Assembly: GCA_003243865.1 (NCBI GenBank)
Contig: QHBQ01000090.1
Location: 1 to 40,243, forward strand
Source: Candidatus Chloroheliales bacterium
GTDB lineage: Bacteria > Chloroflexota > Chloroflexia > QHBQ01
Direction: 5' to 3'
Length of the DNA stretch: 40,243 bases
The stretch's first letter is position 1. Every line of letters begins with the position of its first letter. The notes under the pieces were generated by a model. It did not search any database and had not been told where the DNA came from. It worked only from the letters and a program-made list of their open reading frames with translations. Below, one piece after another: positions 15,318-24,510 of this stretch. A program made the position numbers and the translations under genes.

Positions 15318-17057
15318 CTACTGCTCATCGCCCATCCCCTCAAATATCGCCTCATTGCCAACCGCTACCGCTTCCTTCTGCGGGCGGGGCAGGTTGCCGA
15401 GTACGATTAGCTGGCTGGTGGCTCTGGATAGGGCAACATACATCAAGTAATCGCGCACTGGCCCCTCGTGGGCCTTGTCCGGCTCGATGAGGATGACGAT
15501 TGGCGCTTCCAGCCCCTTGAACTTGGCGATGGTGGAGACGCGCACCTGGCCCAGCGCGGGCTTGCGCTTCCAGGTGAGCGTGATGCTGCCCAGCTTGTCG
15601 CCCTCCTTGCATACGCTGCGCGCCTCGCCCAGCGGGGTCAGCACTACGATGTCGGAAAGGGGCAGACCCTGGGTGTTCACCAGTTCGTTCAGGGTGCGGC
15701 GCAGCATCTCCTTCTCGCTGCCTTCGGCCACTGGCACGATCAGCGGCTCACGGCCGTCCGGCCCACCCGACGCGGGCGGGTCGTCGCCTTGATAATAGCG
15801 CATCACAAGGGCGTTGATCTTGCGCGTGTTGCGGCAATTGAGGTCGAGCGAGAAGGTCTGGCCATGCCACTGGCTGAGTGCCGCCCGCTGCTCACCATAG
15901 ATGCGCTGATTGCTGTCGTAGAAGATATAGAAGACGCTATCATCGCTTACCAGCAGCTTGCGCAGCGTGCCGAGCCAGAAGTCCATAAAGTCCTGGCCCT
16001 CGTCCACGATAATGGCATCGAAGCGGTCGGCAGGCATGGCAGCGGCGGCCTGCTCCAGGTAGGTGGGCATCTCCAGGTCGTAATATTGCTGCTGCTGCTC
16101 GACGCCCATCTTGTATTCGGATGGCAGCTTGATCGCGGCGCGGTGGCAGAAGTCGCGCACCAGCATTGCGTAGTTCATCGCCAGCGCCTTGCCGCCGCTG
16201 GTGTCAGGGTCGCTGGCGAACCGCTCGCTCACAAAGTCGGCGAGCGGGCGATTGTAGCAGACGAACAACACCCGCGCCCCTTCGAGCGCCAGCCGCCGCG
16301 CCTTCTCAATCGCCAGCATCGTCTTACCCGACCCGGCGCAACCACCGATTGCCGCCTGCGGCACCCGCCGCAAGGTGTGCAGGGTGTGGAACTGCTGCTC
16401 GGTGAGTTGACGAATTGCCGCCTTCTCCTCCAGTATTGCGCCCGCGAGTCCAATCGGGGGCAGGCTGAAGCTGGGGGCAAGCGCATCCACCAGCGCCTTG
16501 CTCGCCTCGACCGGCATGAAGTAGGGGTTGTCGCTGTGGCTGAGGATGCGGCTGATTGCCGCCTCAAGGTTGTTCAGGTCGCGGGCGTCGAGCAGTATCG
16601 AGCGGTCGCCATATAGGCCGATATTGTTGTCGCCAACCAGGGTATCGGGGAAGGCCACCGCGTGGCGGGCGTGCGCCTCATATGCCTGCCGATAGCGGCT
16701 GGTGGCCGGGGTGGCGGTCAGCTTATCGAACAGGTCGTGCTTGTTCTGCTTCGCCTGGTCGAAAGGGTTCTTGATTAGGTGTTCTGCCCCGCCGCGGTCA
16801 CGGCTGTACCAGTCGCCATGCCGACAGCTAATCTGCCCACCCTTCACCTCCAGGATTAGCAAGCCACGCCGGGGATGGATGATGAGGAAATCAATCTCGC
16901 GATCGCGGTCATGGGCGCGGGCGCCGCGCATATACAGGCCAACGCTGTAAATCACGGTGTAGTCGTCGGGTAGCTGAGTGCGGAACTGCTCGTACAGCAA
17001 CCGCTCGGCAGCGCTGGGGGTGGTTTGCGGCCAGTGTTCGGGGTAGACTTTTGCCAT
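15318..17057 (-). CDS. NERD nuclease-SF1 helicase fusion, probable defence protein
   Basis: A 579-residue protein. Residues 15-130 form a NERD domain, a PD-(D/E)xK-type nuclease fold, with E54-x-D56 (REIDFLII) and E70-x-K72 (LEVKGG). Residues 215-570 form a UvrD/Rep-like helicase with Walker A GCAGSGKT (239-246), DEGQD (352-356) and a late YVALSRATS motif. Fusions of this kind cleave and unwind nucleic acid; NERD-helicase proteins such as staphylococcal Nhi act against phages. It is followed after 13 bases by the WYL regulator and then the CRISPR locus, a typical defence setting. A substrate cannot be named from sequence alone. Confidence 0.85.
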   Translation of the reverse strand: MAKVYPEHWPQTTPSAAERLLYEQFRTQLPDDYTVIYSVGLYMRGARAHDRDREIDFLIIHPRRGLLILEVKGGQISCRHGDWYSRDRGGAEHLIKNPFDQAKQNKHDLFDKLTATPATSRYRQAYEAHARHAVAFPDTLVGDNNIGLYGDRSILLDARDLNNLEAAISRILSHSDNPYFMPVEASKALVDALAPSFSLPPIGLAGAILEEKAAIRQLTEQQFHTLHTLRRVPQAAIGGCAGSGKTMLAIEKARRLALEGARVLFVCYNRPLADFVSERFASDPDTSGGKALAMNYAMLVRDFCHRAAIKLPSEYKMGVEQQQQYYDLEMPTYLEQAAAAMPADRFDAIIVDEGQDFMDFWLGTLRKLLVSDDSVFYIFYDSNQRIYGEQRAALSQWHGQTFSLDLNCRNTRKINALVMRYYQGDDPPASGGPDGREPLIVPVAEGSEKEMLRRTLNELVNTQGLPLSDIVVLTPLGEARSVCKEGDKLGSITLTWKRKPALGQVRVSTIAKFKGLEAPIVILIEPDKAHEGPVRDYLMYVALSRATSQLIVLGNLPRPQKEAVAVGNEAIFEGMGDEQ

Positions 17058-17409
17058 TGGGGGTCACGTTCCTCTTAATCGCACCAGTTCGTCAACTTCT
17101 CAAGCAAATCTCAATGCCCTGCGAGGCGTCTTCATAAGCGTTGATGGAACTATCCTAGCATAGATAATGAGGGAATGCAATACATCCAGCAAGGCAATTT
17201 TCACTCTGATTACATATGGCGGTAAGGTTTCGGTAAGGTTGGGGTATAGCAGACCCAGTAGCTGTTCGGCACGTCAGTGAAGTCTTGGCCGCCGCCAGTG
17301 AGGCTGCCCCCCGGCTGCCAGCGGCTGGTGTGAGACTTGCTGCTTCCCACATCCGCTGACAGCCAGGGGGCTCTATCCATATAAGCATGGATGGTTGCTC
17401 CTGCTACGT
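17058..17409. other. Intergenic region between the Rhs-type gene and the NERD-helicase gene
   Basis: It contains the NERD operon promoter (17152-17180) and an 11-bp tandem direct repeat just upstream (17220-17241, CGGTAAGGTTT then CGGTAAGGTTG). A 68-codon minus-strand frame (17210-17416) overlaps the Rhs stop and includes DFTDVPNSYW, which resembles the start of an SLH motif. It has no family match that I recognise and is probably a fragment or chance. I see no terminator directly after the Rhs stop. Confidence 0.5.
17152..17180 (-). promoter_or_regulatory. Promoter of the NERD-helicase/WYL operon
   Basis: TTGCAT (17175-17180), 17 bases, TAGGAT (17152-17157) with TG at the extended -10 position, on the minus strand. 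The start site would be about 85-90 bases before the NERD gene. The 11-bp direct repeats at 17220-17241 lie about 40 bases upstream of the -35 box and could be a binding site for a regulator. Confidence 0.6.
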
Positions 17410-20400
17410 TTACCAACTGATGCCGATGGTGCCGACCACCTGCACGCTGGCGCTGGCGTTCGCCCCGCCGGAGTAGACCACCTCATCTGAGGATTCGGAA
17501 CTCCACTTGCCCGTATCGTCGCGGTAGGTAGACTTAGACTGGCTCAGAAGGAAGTTCCCGCTTACACTCGCCTGGGCGTTACAACCATCCAGGTCAAGGC
17601 TGGCCTCGACTCCTACCCCGTAAAATCCCGGCGCAAACGAGGCGCCAGCGACCGTCTTGACGCCGGAATCCTGGTGTTTAGCGCCGGAGTCGAAGCTCAG
17701 GCCGCCGCCAACGCCAACCCCGCCTCCCACCGAGATTGATAGGCCGCCGCTATCAATCGCAATCGAGACGCTGCCGCCGACGGCAGCAAAACCGGAGAAA
17801 CCAACTGAGAACAGCCCGACGGGATCGGTTTGGTTAATCGGGTCGCTATGGACGTAGGTGTAGAGGTTGCCCTGTCCGCCCTGGTAGAGTGCTGGATCAC
17901 GCGCGACCCAGCGCCCTGTCTGGGGTTCGTAGTCGCGCACACCAAAGTGTACCAGGTTGGTATCAACATCGCGTAGGCCGCCCGCGAAGCCGATTGGCAG
18001 GTAAAAGCTGGGGTTGCTGTCCGAGGTGACATCGCCGAAACTGTCGTAGCTGAGTTCTTTAACCACCACGCCGTAGGCGTTTACCACCAGCTTTGGGCTA
18101 CCGACCTGGTCGCTGGCGACGTAGTAGAAGTTGTAACCCTGTTTCAGCGCGAACAGTGTCCCGCTCTCGTCGTAGTAGTAGATAGTCAGTACCCCGCCGG
18201 GGTCGCGCATCGCGCTCACCTGGAAGGCGTTGCCTGGGTTGCCGTAGAGGTACTGGTAGGTGCCGCTGATAGTGGTGCGTGCGACTTGCCGCCCCAACCC
18301 GTCGTAGCTGTAGTCCACGTTTCGGCCACCAGCGAGGCTGGCGTGCAGCAGTTCACCGTGCGTGCTGTACTGGAAGCTGTCGCCACCGCGACTGACGAGG
18401 AAGCCGTCCTGGTCAAAGCCGTAGCTGACCGCTCCCTGGGAGGTTTGGCGATCCTGTGCGTCGTAGGTGGCCGTCTCGATCGGCCCACCATTTAGTTGAC
18501 GACTTATGCGATTGCCGTTGGCATCGTAGGTGTAATGCTCCACCACCGTGCCGTTCAGTTGCACCTGGGTTAGCTGACCGTCGGGGTCGTAGGTGTAGTC
18601 GTAGGTGTAGGTCGTGCCGGAGATTACCTCTACTTTATGGTTGATGCGCCCAGCAGGATTATAGCCCATTTGCACATCATACAGACTGTGTCCGTTCATC
18701 GTGTGGTGACGGTCGTTTAGGCGGGCGAGGTTATCGTAGCAGAGGGTCATGCTAAGGGCGCTGCCACTCTGGATGCCGCTGGGCAGACCGGCTGGCCCGT
18801 TCCGGTTGATGGTGAAGGTATCGTTGCGGATGAGACCGCCATCGGCGTCGTAGCCCAGCTGCATCTCCCCGTTGTTGTCCAGGGTAATGCCAATCGGGCG
18901 GAAGTTGCTATCGTAGCGATAATGATAGCTGCCGTTCGCCACCCCGCTCCAGGTGGTTCGGGTAATCAGGCCGCCATCGTAGGCGTAGGCGAGGGTCTCG
19001 GTTACGCCAGCGGTGGCCGGAGTATGCAGGGCAGGGTTGGCGGCTGCACCGCTCGCCTGGTTCCCGCTCACGCCGGAGGTGCGGGTAATCAGGCTGGGGC
19101 GGTCGGTGTTGTCGGTGTAGGCGAAAGCAATGTTTGCTTCAGGGTAGCTGAGGCCACTGAAGCGGTCCCCACTGTCGCGGGTGTAGGTCTCGGCGCGGCC
19201 ATCGGGCATCGTTACCTGGCTGCGCTCACCCGCCAGGTTGTAGGTGGTGACGTATGGTGCGCTCCCAGTAGGGGTATAGACTGCAAGCTGGCCCAGTGTG
19301 GTGTAGCCGAGGCCATGCACCGAGCCGTTTGGCATAATTACCTGAGTGCGGTTGCCGTTCTGATCGTAGCTAAAGTGATATGTGTTGCCCGCTGCTGTGG
19401 TCATGCTTGTTATCCGTGAGGCCAGGTCGTAGGCATAGCTGGTCGCATTACCTGCGGCGTCGGTGACGCTGCCGATTTGTCCAGCAGAGTTGTAGGCATA
19501 CCCTAGCATTAGATTGCCCCAGTGCTGCTGCACCAGCCTTCCATACGAGTCGTACTGATAAGTGAGCGGCGCGAGGCCTGGGTCAAGCTGGCGGGAAAGC
19601 GGCCGCCCCTGGCTGTCCAAGTTGGTAACGGTACGCCGCCCCAGCGGGCTAGTCACCGTCACGGCCTGGGCGGGAGCGTTGTAGACACTCTGGTAGAAGT
19701 GATTATTGAGATTGACCACATCAGTTTGCACCACCAGGCTGGAGACGGTGCCGCTATAGGTAAGCGCGGCTTGGCGTGAGCTGGTCAGCACCGAGGTCAG
19801 CCCAGCCGGGGTGGTGATGATGTACTGGGCGTTGATTGGCACCTGCGCGCCCCAGCGCGGATCGCTATCTTGTGATATGTAGGCACGAGTGCCGTTGGCG
19901 TAGGTAATCGAGCGGGTGCTGTCTGACCTGAGCAGCAGTTGGCTGGTTGCGCCGTCGGGCATCGCGCTGGTTTGCAGGTTCTGGGTGCCAGAGACTACGG
20001 TGGTGTGGTAGGTGCTGGTTGCGCCTGCCTGGCTGCTAAAGGTGGAGGTGACGTTGTAGGGGTCGCTGGCGCGGGTAAGTTGCTTCAGCCCGCCGCCAGG
20101 GTCACGTTCGCTGAGCAGGCGGCCATCGCCATCGTAGCTCATCTGATAGAGGCCGCCAGCCGGGGTGGTCATGCCGGTGAGTAGACCGCCGGGGCCGTAG
20201 GTGAAGTGATAGGTTTCGCCAGCCGGATTGGCGAAGCTCGCCAGGTAGTGGTCGCTGCCGACGCTCAGGCTGCTGCGAATGCCGAACGGCGATACAATCG
20301 CGGTGGGGTTGCCTGCGCTGTCGCGCTGGATGGTGGTAACGTTGCCATCGCCATCGCTGACGCTGGTTAGCCTCCCAGCAGTATCATATGCGAAGCGGTA

Positions 20401-23400
20401 GCGCAGGCTGCCGTTGGGATTCAGAGTCTGGAGGTGGCGGCCGGTCTGGTCGAACTGATAGAGTTCGCTGCCATTGGCGGCAGGGATGGTGGTGATACCG
20501 CTCTGGGTGTTGGGCACGGGCAGAGTTACCCTGCGGACGCGATTGTTAGTAGAATCGTCGAAGTAGAGAGCGCCGTCTGGCCCGACAGCAAGCTGCAAGG
20601 GGGTGCTAATCTTAGCCTTGGTTGCCAGACCGCCATCGCCACTGAAGCCAGAGCCGCAGCCATAACACGAGTATTGGGCGGCGCCAGTTACCGGCTCGAT
20701 GATGCCATCGGTGCGCACCTGGCGGATGCGGTAGTGGTTCAGCTCGGAGATGTAGAGGGTACCGTCAGGGGCAAGGGTGAGGTCAGTGGGGCGGACATTT
20801 GCCTGTAGCGCGGAGCCGCCGTCGCCGTCGCAGCTGTAGCAGCCGCCGTAGCCGGGGAAGTGGCCTGAACCGACGACAGTGGTGATGATGCCATCCACGC
20901 CCACCTTGCGGACACGGTAGTTGTCGCGGTCGGCGATGTAGAGGCTGCCATCTGGCCCGACGGCAAGACCTTGTGGGATGCTGAGTTGGGCCTGGCTGGC
21001 CGGGCCGCCGTCGCCGCTGTAGCCAGGGGTGCTGGTGCCCGCCACCACGGTGACGCTGCCATCAGGCGAACGCTTCAACACCCTGCTGTTAGCGGAGCCG
21101 TTGGCCCCGTCAAAGTAGACACTGCCATCAGTCGCCACGGCCAGATGCCAGACGGTAAATTGGGTGGTGGTCAGCATATTCAGGCTAGTGATAATGCCGC
21201 TCGCATCAATCATGCGGATGGCGGTGCCGTCAGCGATGTAGAGATTTTCATCCGGCCCAAGTGCGAGGGCAAGAGGAGTCACTGCTGCCAGCCGCGCCGG
21301 GCCGCCGTCGCCGTTGCCATAGCTGTTGAGATTTCCCGCAATCGTGGTAATGGTGCCGCCCCGGTCAATCTTGCGGATGTAGTCGCCGCCGCCGACGTAG
21401 AAGCTGCCGTCCGGCGCCATAGCCAGGCTCTGCGCAGATAGCGGCGAATGGGTCGCGGGGCCGCCATCGCCGACCGGCACCCAGCCGAAGCGGTCACCGT
21501 TACCCGCAACGGTGTCTATTATCGAAGCGATATCGCGCGGGCCGCGGCTCTGACCATCGCCCTGGTAGAGCCATTTGTTCACTGGGTCGTAGCTGTGGTG
21601 AACGTTGAGGTCCCAGCCGCCCAGCCCGGCGTCCAGCGAGTTCTCGCCGCCGATGCTGTAAGTCTGCTCCGCAGTGAGGGTAATAATCATGCGCCCGTTC
21701 TGTTCGCCCCGCCCGTAGCTAACCCCAGAGGTATCGCCGAAGCTGCGGTTGAAGTCGCCCCTGGACTGATAGTAGACGGCAGGGTAGGTGTAGGTAAGGT
21801 CTACCTTCATCTGGCGGGTGCCGCTGACGACGTTACCTTGTGCGTCGCGGCCATCCCACTGGAAGTTGTAGGTCTGGTTGGGGCCAGGGGCAAAGGTCTG
21901 GGTGATCTCCCGCCCGGCGATGTCAATCGTTATCCCCATACCCATGAGGTCGGCGGGAACGGTGCCCGCGATAATTGGGACGTTCAGCCGGTAGCCCCCC
22001 TTAGTCCCCGGCATCCGGTCGCTGTGATATTGTAGGCTGAAGGGGGTGCCGTTAATCGGCAGCGCCTCGCCGAGCGCCTGGTTCTGGCAGTCAATGATTG
22101 AACCTTTCTTCTTGCAGGGGTCTTCCCAGGGTTGCTCATTGTTGTACCAGGGCAGCACCGGCTTGATCGTGTCGGTGGGCGGGCCGTAGGGCCAGTTCAT
22201 GTCCCAGGGGGTGAAGTGGCTGGTCGGTACCCGCCACAGGCTCTGGCCGCTGGCGTAGAGGTTGACGAGTTGCTGACGCTCAGGGTCGGTTATGCCGAGG
22301 GCGGCCAGTTCCTGCGGGGTGGCGGGTTGACCATTGCCGTCCACGTCGAGGATCGCGAGGCCGCCACTTACGCCCAGGATTCTGATCACCCGCCCGTTGT
22401 CGTCCAGTATCCACAGCCCGGCGCCGGGGTCATAGTAGCCAGCAGGCACCGCATTGCCGACCGGGAAGTTAAGGAAGTTCTCGTTGTAGCTGACCACCGG
22501 CTTGGTGAAGGTGATGCTGGTTGCGCCCGCGGCCAGCGCCTCGTCGGCGGTGAAGTTGGAAGCATAGGTGTAGGCGGAGGTCTGGGGCAGTTGGCCCGGC
22601 ATCGCCTTCGGCCCCGTGCTACCCACCGTGTACTCGGTGGCGCGGACGTGCATCGAGGGTAGTGGCTGGCGGGTACCGTCTGGTAGCATCATCGTCGCGC
22701 CGGTGCCTTGCGCGAACATCAGGGTGGCCTGGCGCTGCCCGTCGGGGTCGCTGTTGGTGCTGCCCCGTGCCACCTCCATTGGCTGCGCGAAGTCAACGCT
22801 GGTAACATGAGAGTCGAGACCAATCAGCACCACATCGGGCAGCCAGGCGTCGTCCTGCCACGGGGCGAACACCTGCCGTTGGGCGGGCAGGTAGTTGGTC
22901 TTACTGTAGTTGACGGTGATCACCCCGCCACCATTGACCGTCATGGTGAAGCTGCCGGTGGCATCGGTGGTGAGTGGCGCGTACTCCGGGTGTTTGAGGA
23001 TGCTGATTTGCACCCCGGCGAGCGGGGAGCTGGCGCGGTCAGTTACCTTGCCGTGGATAGTCGAGTTGCGCTCGGCGGCGATGCCGGGCGGCACCAGGGC
23101 GTTGTAGAGGATGCGGCTGAGTTGCCCGCGCGTGCCATTGTTGTTGGGTCGGAAGCAGGGCGAGGTCACCCCGGCGTCGGCGCAAGGATGATAGTTGCCA
23201 TTGTCCACGAAGCCGCTGATTACCGACTTGCTGACCGCCGTTTCGATCTGGGCGAAAGCGAACGCACCCGCTGGCACATCGCTGAAGGTGGGCTGGCTGG
23301 GCGTAATCAGCGTCCAGCCGCTGGCCCGCGCCACGATCAGGACAAGCTGGGCGCGGGTGATCAGCTGGTTGGGGCCAAAGCAGGGGAACGTCGCGCCAAT

Positions 23401-23892
23401 CGCCACGCACTGCGCCTGGGTGAAGCCGCTAATAATGTTCTGGCTGTGTGCGGTTTCGATGAAGGCATAGGCGAAGTAGCTAGTCGGCACATCGGTGAAG
23501 GACGGGGTGCCGGGGGTGGTCAGGTCGTAGCCGAAGCCGAGTACCACCATCTTGGCGAACTGGGCGCGGGTGGTGTTGTTGTTGGGGGCGAACAGCCCGC
23601 CGCCAATGCCGCTCACTACCGCGTGACCGGCCAGCCAATGGACGTAGGTGTACCACAGGCTGCCGGGCGGCACATCGCTGAACTCAATGGAACTTGGGGT
23701 AGCAGGCACGAGCGGGTGTGAGGCAGCGTTCACGCTGGCCTGGCCGCCGGGCTGGGTATTACTCGCCGCGACAGAAGTAGCGGCGGGCTGGTTGCTGCTC
23801 GTGGTCGTGCTGGCTTGGGCGGCGGGGCCGCCTCTAATGATGCTGACCAGCAGCACGAGGGTGAGCAGGCGGTAGACTGACTTGCGGTTCAT
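17410..23892 (-). CDS. Giant secreted SLH-anchored NHL/YD-repeat (Rhs-type) protein
   Basis: A 2160-residue secreted protein. ATG 23892 has AAGGA eight bases upstream and begins a signal peptide (MNRKSVYR, hydrophobic core, cut near AQA). Next come three SLH domains (about 45-255, each opening with F-S/T-DVP), which bind the cell wall, and a carboxypeptidase-regulatory-like beta domain (about 270-345). NHL/teneurin-like repeats follow (DGGPA and VGPDGSLYIAD motifs), then a long run of YD repeats and the Rhs core (YDSFG, GLRDVDTNLVHFGVRDYEPQTGRW, DPVGL). After the DP-GL junction is a 133-residue Gly/Ser-rich tail (about 2028-2160) unlike any toxin domain I know. No obvious immunity gene follows. 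It is probably a cell-surface adhesion or contact protein. A 73-residue gene precedes it by 47 bases. Confidence 0.9.
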   Translation of the reverse strand: MNRKSVYRLLTLVLLVSIIRGGPAAQASTTTSSNQPAATSVAASNTQPGGQASVNAASHPLVPATPSSIEFSDVPPGSLWYTYVHWLAGHAVVSGIGGGLFAPNNNTTRAQFAKMVVLGFGYDLTTPGTPSFTDVPTSYFAYAFIETAHSQNIISGFTQAQCVAIGATFPCFGPNQLITRAQLVLIVARASGWTLITPSQPTFSDVPAGAFAFAQIETAVSKSVISGFVDNGNYHPCADAGVTSPCFRPNNNGTRGQLSRILYNALVPPGIAAERNSTIHGKVTDRASSPLAGVQISILKHPEYAPLTTDATGSFTMTVNGGGVITVNYSKTNYLPAQRQVFAPWQDDAWLPDVVLIGLDSHVTSVDFAQPMEVARGSTNSDPDGQRQATLMFAQGTGATMMLPDGTRQPLPSMHVRATEYTVGSTGPKAMPGQLPQTSAYTYASNFTADEALAAGATSITFTKPVVSYNENFLNFPVGNAVPAGYYDPGAGLWILDDNGRVIRILGVSGGLAILDVDGNGQPATPQELAALGITDPERQQLVNLYASGQSLWRVPTSHFTPWDMNWPYGPPTDTIKPVLPWYNNEQPWEDPCKKKGSIIDCQNQALGEALPINGTPFSLQYHSDRMPGTKGGYRLNVPIIAGTVPADLMGMGITIDIAGREITQTFAPGPNQTYNFQWDGRDAQGNVVSGTRQMKVDLTYTYPAVYYQSRGDFNRSFGDTSGVSYGRGEQNGRMIITLTAEQTYSIGGENSLDAGLGGWDLNVHHSYDPVNKWLYQGDGQSRGPRDIASIIDTVAGNGDRFGWVPVGDGGPATHSPLSAQSLAMAPDGSFYVGGGDYIRKIDRGGTITTIAGNLNSYGNGDGGPARLAAVTPLALALGPDENLYIADGTAIRMIDASGIITSLNMLTTTQFTVWHLAVATDGSVYFDGANGSANSRVLKRSPDGSVTVVAGTSTPGYSGDGGPASQAQLSIPQGLAVGPDGSLYIADRDNYRVRKVGVDGIITTVVGSGHFPGYGGCYSCDGDGGSALQANVRPTDLTLAPDGTLYISELNHYRIRQVRTDGIIEPVTGAAQYSCYGCGSGFSGDGGLATKAKISTPLQLAVGPDGALYFDDSTNNRVRRVTLPVPNTQSGITTIPAANGSELYQFDQTGRHLQTLNPNGSLRYRFAYDTAGRLTSVSDGDGNVTTIQRDSAGNPTAIVSPFGIRSSLSVGSDHYLASFANPAGETYHFTYGPGGLLTGMTTPAGGLYQMSYDGDGRLLSERDPGGGLKQLTRASDPYNVTSTFSSQAGATSTYHTTVVSGTQNLQTSAMPDGATSQLLLRSDSTRSITYANGTRAYISQDSDPRWGAQVPINAQYIITTPAGLTSVLTSSRQAALTYSGTVSSLVVQTDVVNLNNHFYQSVYNAPAQAVTVTSPLGRRTVTNLDSQGRPLSRQLDPGLAPLTYQYDSYGRLVQQHWGNLMLGYAYNSAGQIGSVTDAAGNATSYAYDLASRITSMTTAAGNTYHFSYDQNGNRTQVIMPNGSVHGLGYTTLGQLAVYTPTGSAPYVTTYNLAGERSQVTMPDGRAETYTRDSGDRFSGLSYPEANIAFAYTDNTDRPSLITRTSGVSGNQASGAAANPALHTPATAGVTETLAYAYDGGLITRTTWSGVANGSYHYRYDSNFRPIGITLDNNGEMQLGYDADGGLIRNDTFTINRNGPAGLPSGIQSGSALSMTLCYDNLARLNDRHHTMNGHSLYDVQMGYNPAGRINHKVEVISGTTYTYDYTYDPDGQLTQVQLNGTVVEHYTYDANGNRISRQLNGGPIETATYDAQDRQTSQGAVSYGFDQDGFLVSRGGDSFQYSTHGELLHASLAGGRNVDYSYDGLGRQVARTTISGTYQYLYGNPGNAFQVSAMRDPGGVLTIYYYDESGTLFALKQGYNFYYVASDQVGSPKLVVNAYGVVVKELSYDSFGDVTSDSNPSFYLPIGFAGGLRDVDTNLVHFGVRDYEPQTGRWVARDPALYQGGQGNLYTYVHSDPINQTDPVGLFSVGFSGFAAVGGSVSIAIDSGGLSISVGGGVGVGGGLSFDSGAKHQDSGVKTVAGASFAPGFYGVGVEASLDLDGCNAQASVSGNFLLSQSKSTYRDDTGKWSSESSDEVVYSGGANASASVQVVGTIGISW

Positions 23893-23939
23893 CTTTCTAT
23901 TCCTTTCTGGTGCTAAGATAACGTAGTAGGCAGTGTAGT

Positions 23940-24161
23940 TCAAAGGTTGGATACCTTTTGGTCGGGCTGGTTGGATTGATGGGGTTCCGCTGCGTGATTC
24001 AAGCGCAGAGTGATGAAGTCCAACAGGTCGGTGAACGAAGCGAAGTAGAAGCGGTCAGTTGTCGGGGTGTGTTCCACCGAACCACGCCACTGCGCCGCTG
24101 CCTCTGTGCTACCCGGCTCTTGCCAGACACGGACAATAAATAGGTGTTGTATGCGGGCCAT
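23940..24161 (-). CDS. Small conserved-looking protein upstream of the Rhs-type gene
   Basis: A 73-residue soluble protein with pattern HLFIVRVWQEPG...WRGSVEHTPT...YFASFTDLLDFI. It has no signal peptide or membrane segment. I recall similar short proteins next to secreted genes in Chloroflexota but know no function. ATG 24161 has GGAG four bases upstream (an earlier ATG at 24179 is less likely). A possible -10 box (TATACT, 24199-24204) lies upstream. The Rhs-type gene starts 47 bases downstream, so they are probably co-transcribed. Confidence 0.7.
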   Translation of the reverse strand: MARIQHLFIVRVWQEPGSTEAAAQWRGSVEHTPTTDRFYFASFTDLLDFITLRLNHAAEPHQSNQPDQKVSNL

Positions 24162-24510
24162 ATATCTCCTCTCCTCCACGGGCCTAACTTGTAAGCAGAG
24201 TATAGCGGGCGCGGCGTCCTAAAACCGTCCCTGGGGTGAAGAGACCAATTTGAGGTTGATGGGCTAACCTGAGGGGGAGAGGTGTCCAATTAGGGGGATA
24301 TAAAAGTCAGCCGCCATGCGTGAGTGCAATGGCGGCTGAGGATGCTATCAATATAGATGCGCGATTTGCAGGAAAGTGTCCAAAGAAGGGGAGATGGGAC
24401 GGCGGAGCTTATACCAATTCGTTATGGTGCTGGTGTAAAGTGGATGGACGCGATAAATCTGCACCCCTACGGATGATACACGCTCCTCGGCGAATTGGCA
24501 TTATATGCCG
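24162..24510. other. Intergenic region with IS-end-like direct repeats and a terminator
   Basis: It holds the upstream region of the 73-residue gene, two imperfect 23-bp direct repeats (24233-24255 and 24274-24296, 17 of 23 bases the same, sharing GGGG and CCAATT) and a terminator-like stem-loop (24308-24338). The repeats resemble the multiple end repeats of IS21-type elements, but no transposase is present. I see nothing recognisable in 24345-24510. Confidence 0.45.
24308..24338 (-). terminator. Stem-loop downstream of the SARP-type regulator gene
   Basis: A perfect 10-bp inverted repeat (CAGCCGCCAT / ATGGCGGCTG) around an 11-nt loop, followed on the minus strand by ACTTTTATA. It lies about 170 bases past the stop of the large regulator and before the next gene. 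The loop is large and the T run short, so strength is uncertain. Confidence 0.5.

Noticed and set aside
17210..17416. 68-codon frame with an SLH-like DFTDVPNSYW stretch
   Set aside because: Only about ten residues resemble SLH, the rest does not, and it overlaps the Rhs stop. Kept as intergenic.
22708..23721. Plus-strand frame of 337 codons opposite the SLH region of the Rhs-type gene
   Set aside because: Antisense to clear SLH domains, low-complexity composition, no ribosome site that decides a start.
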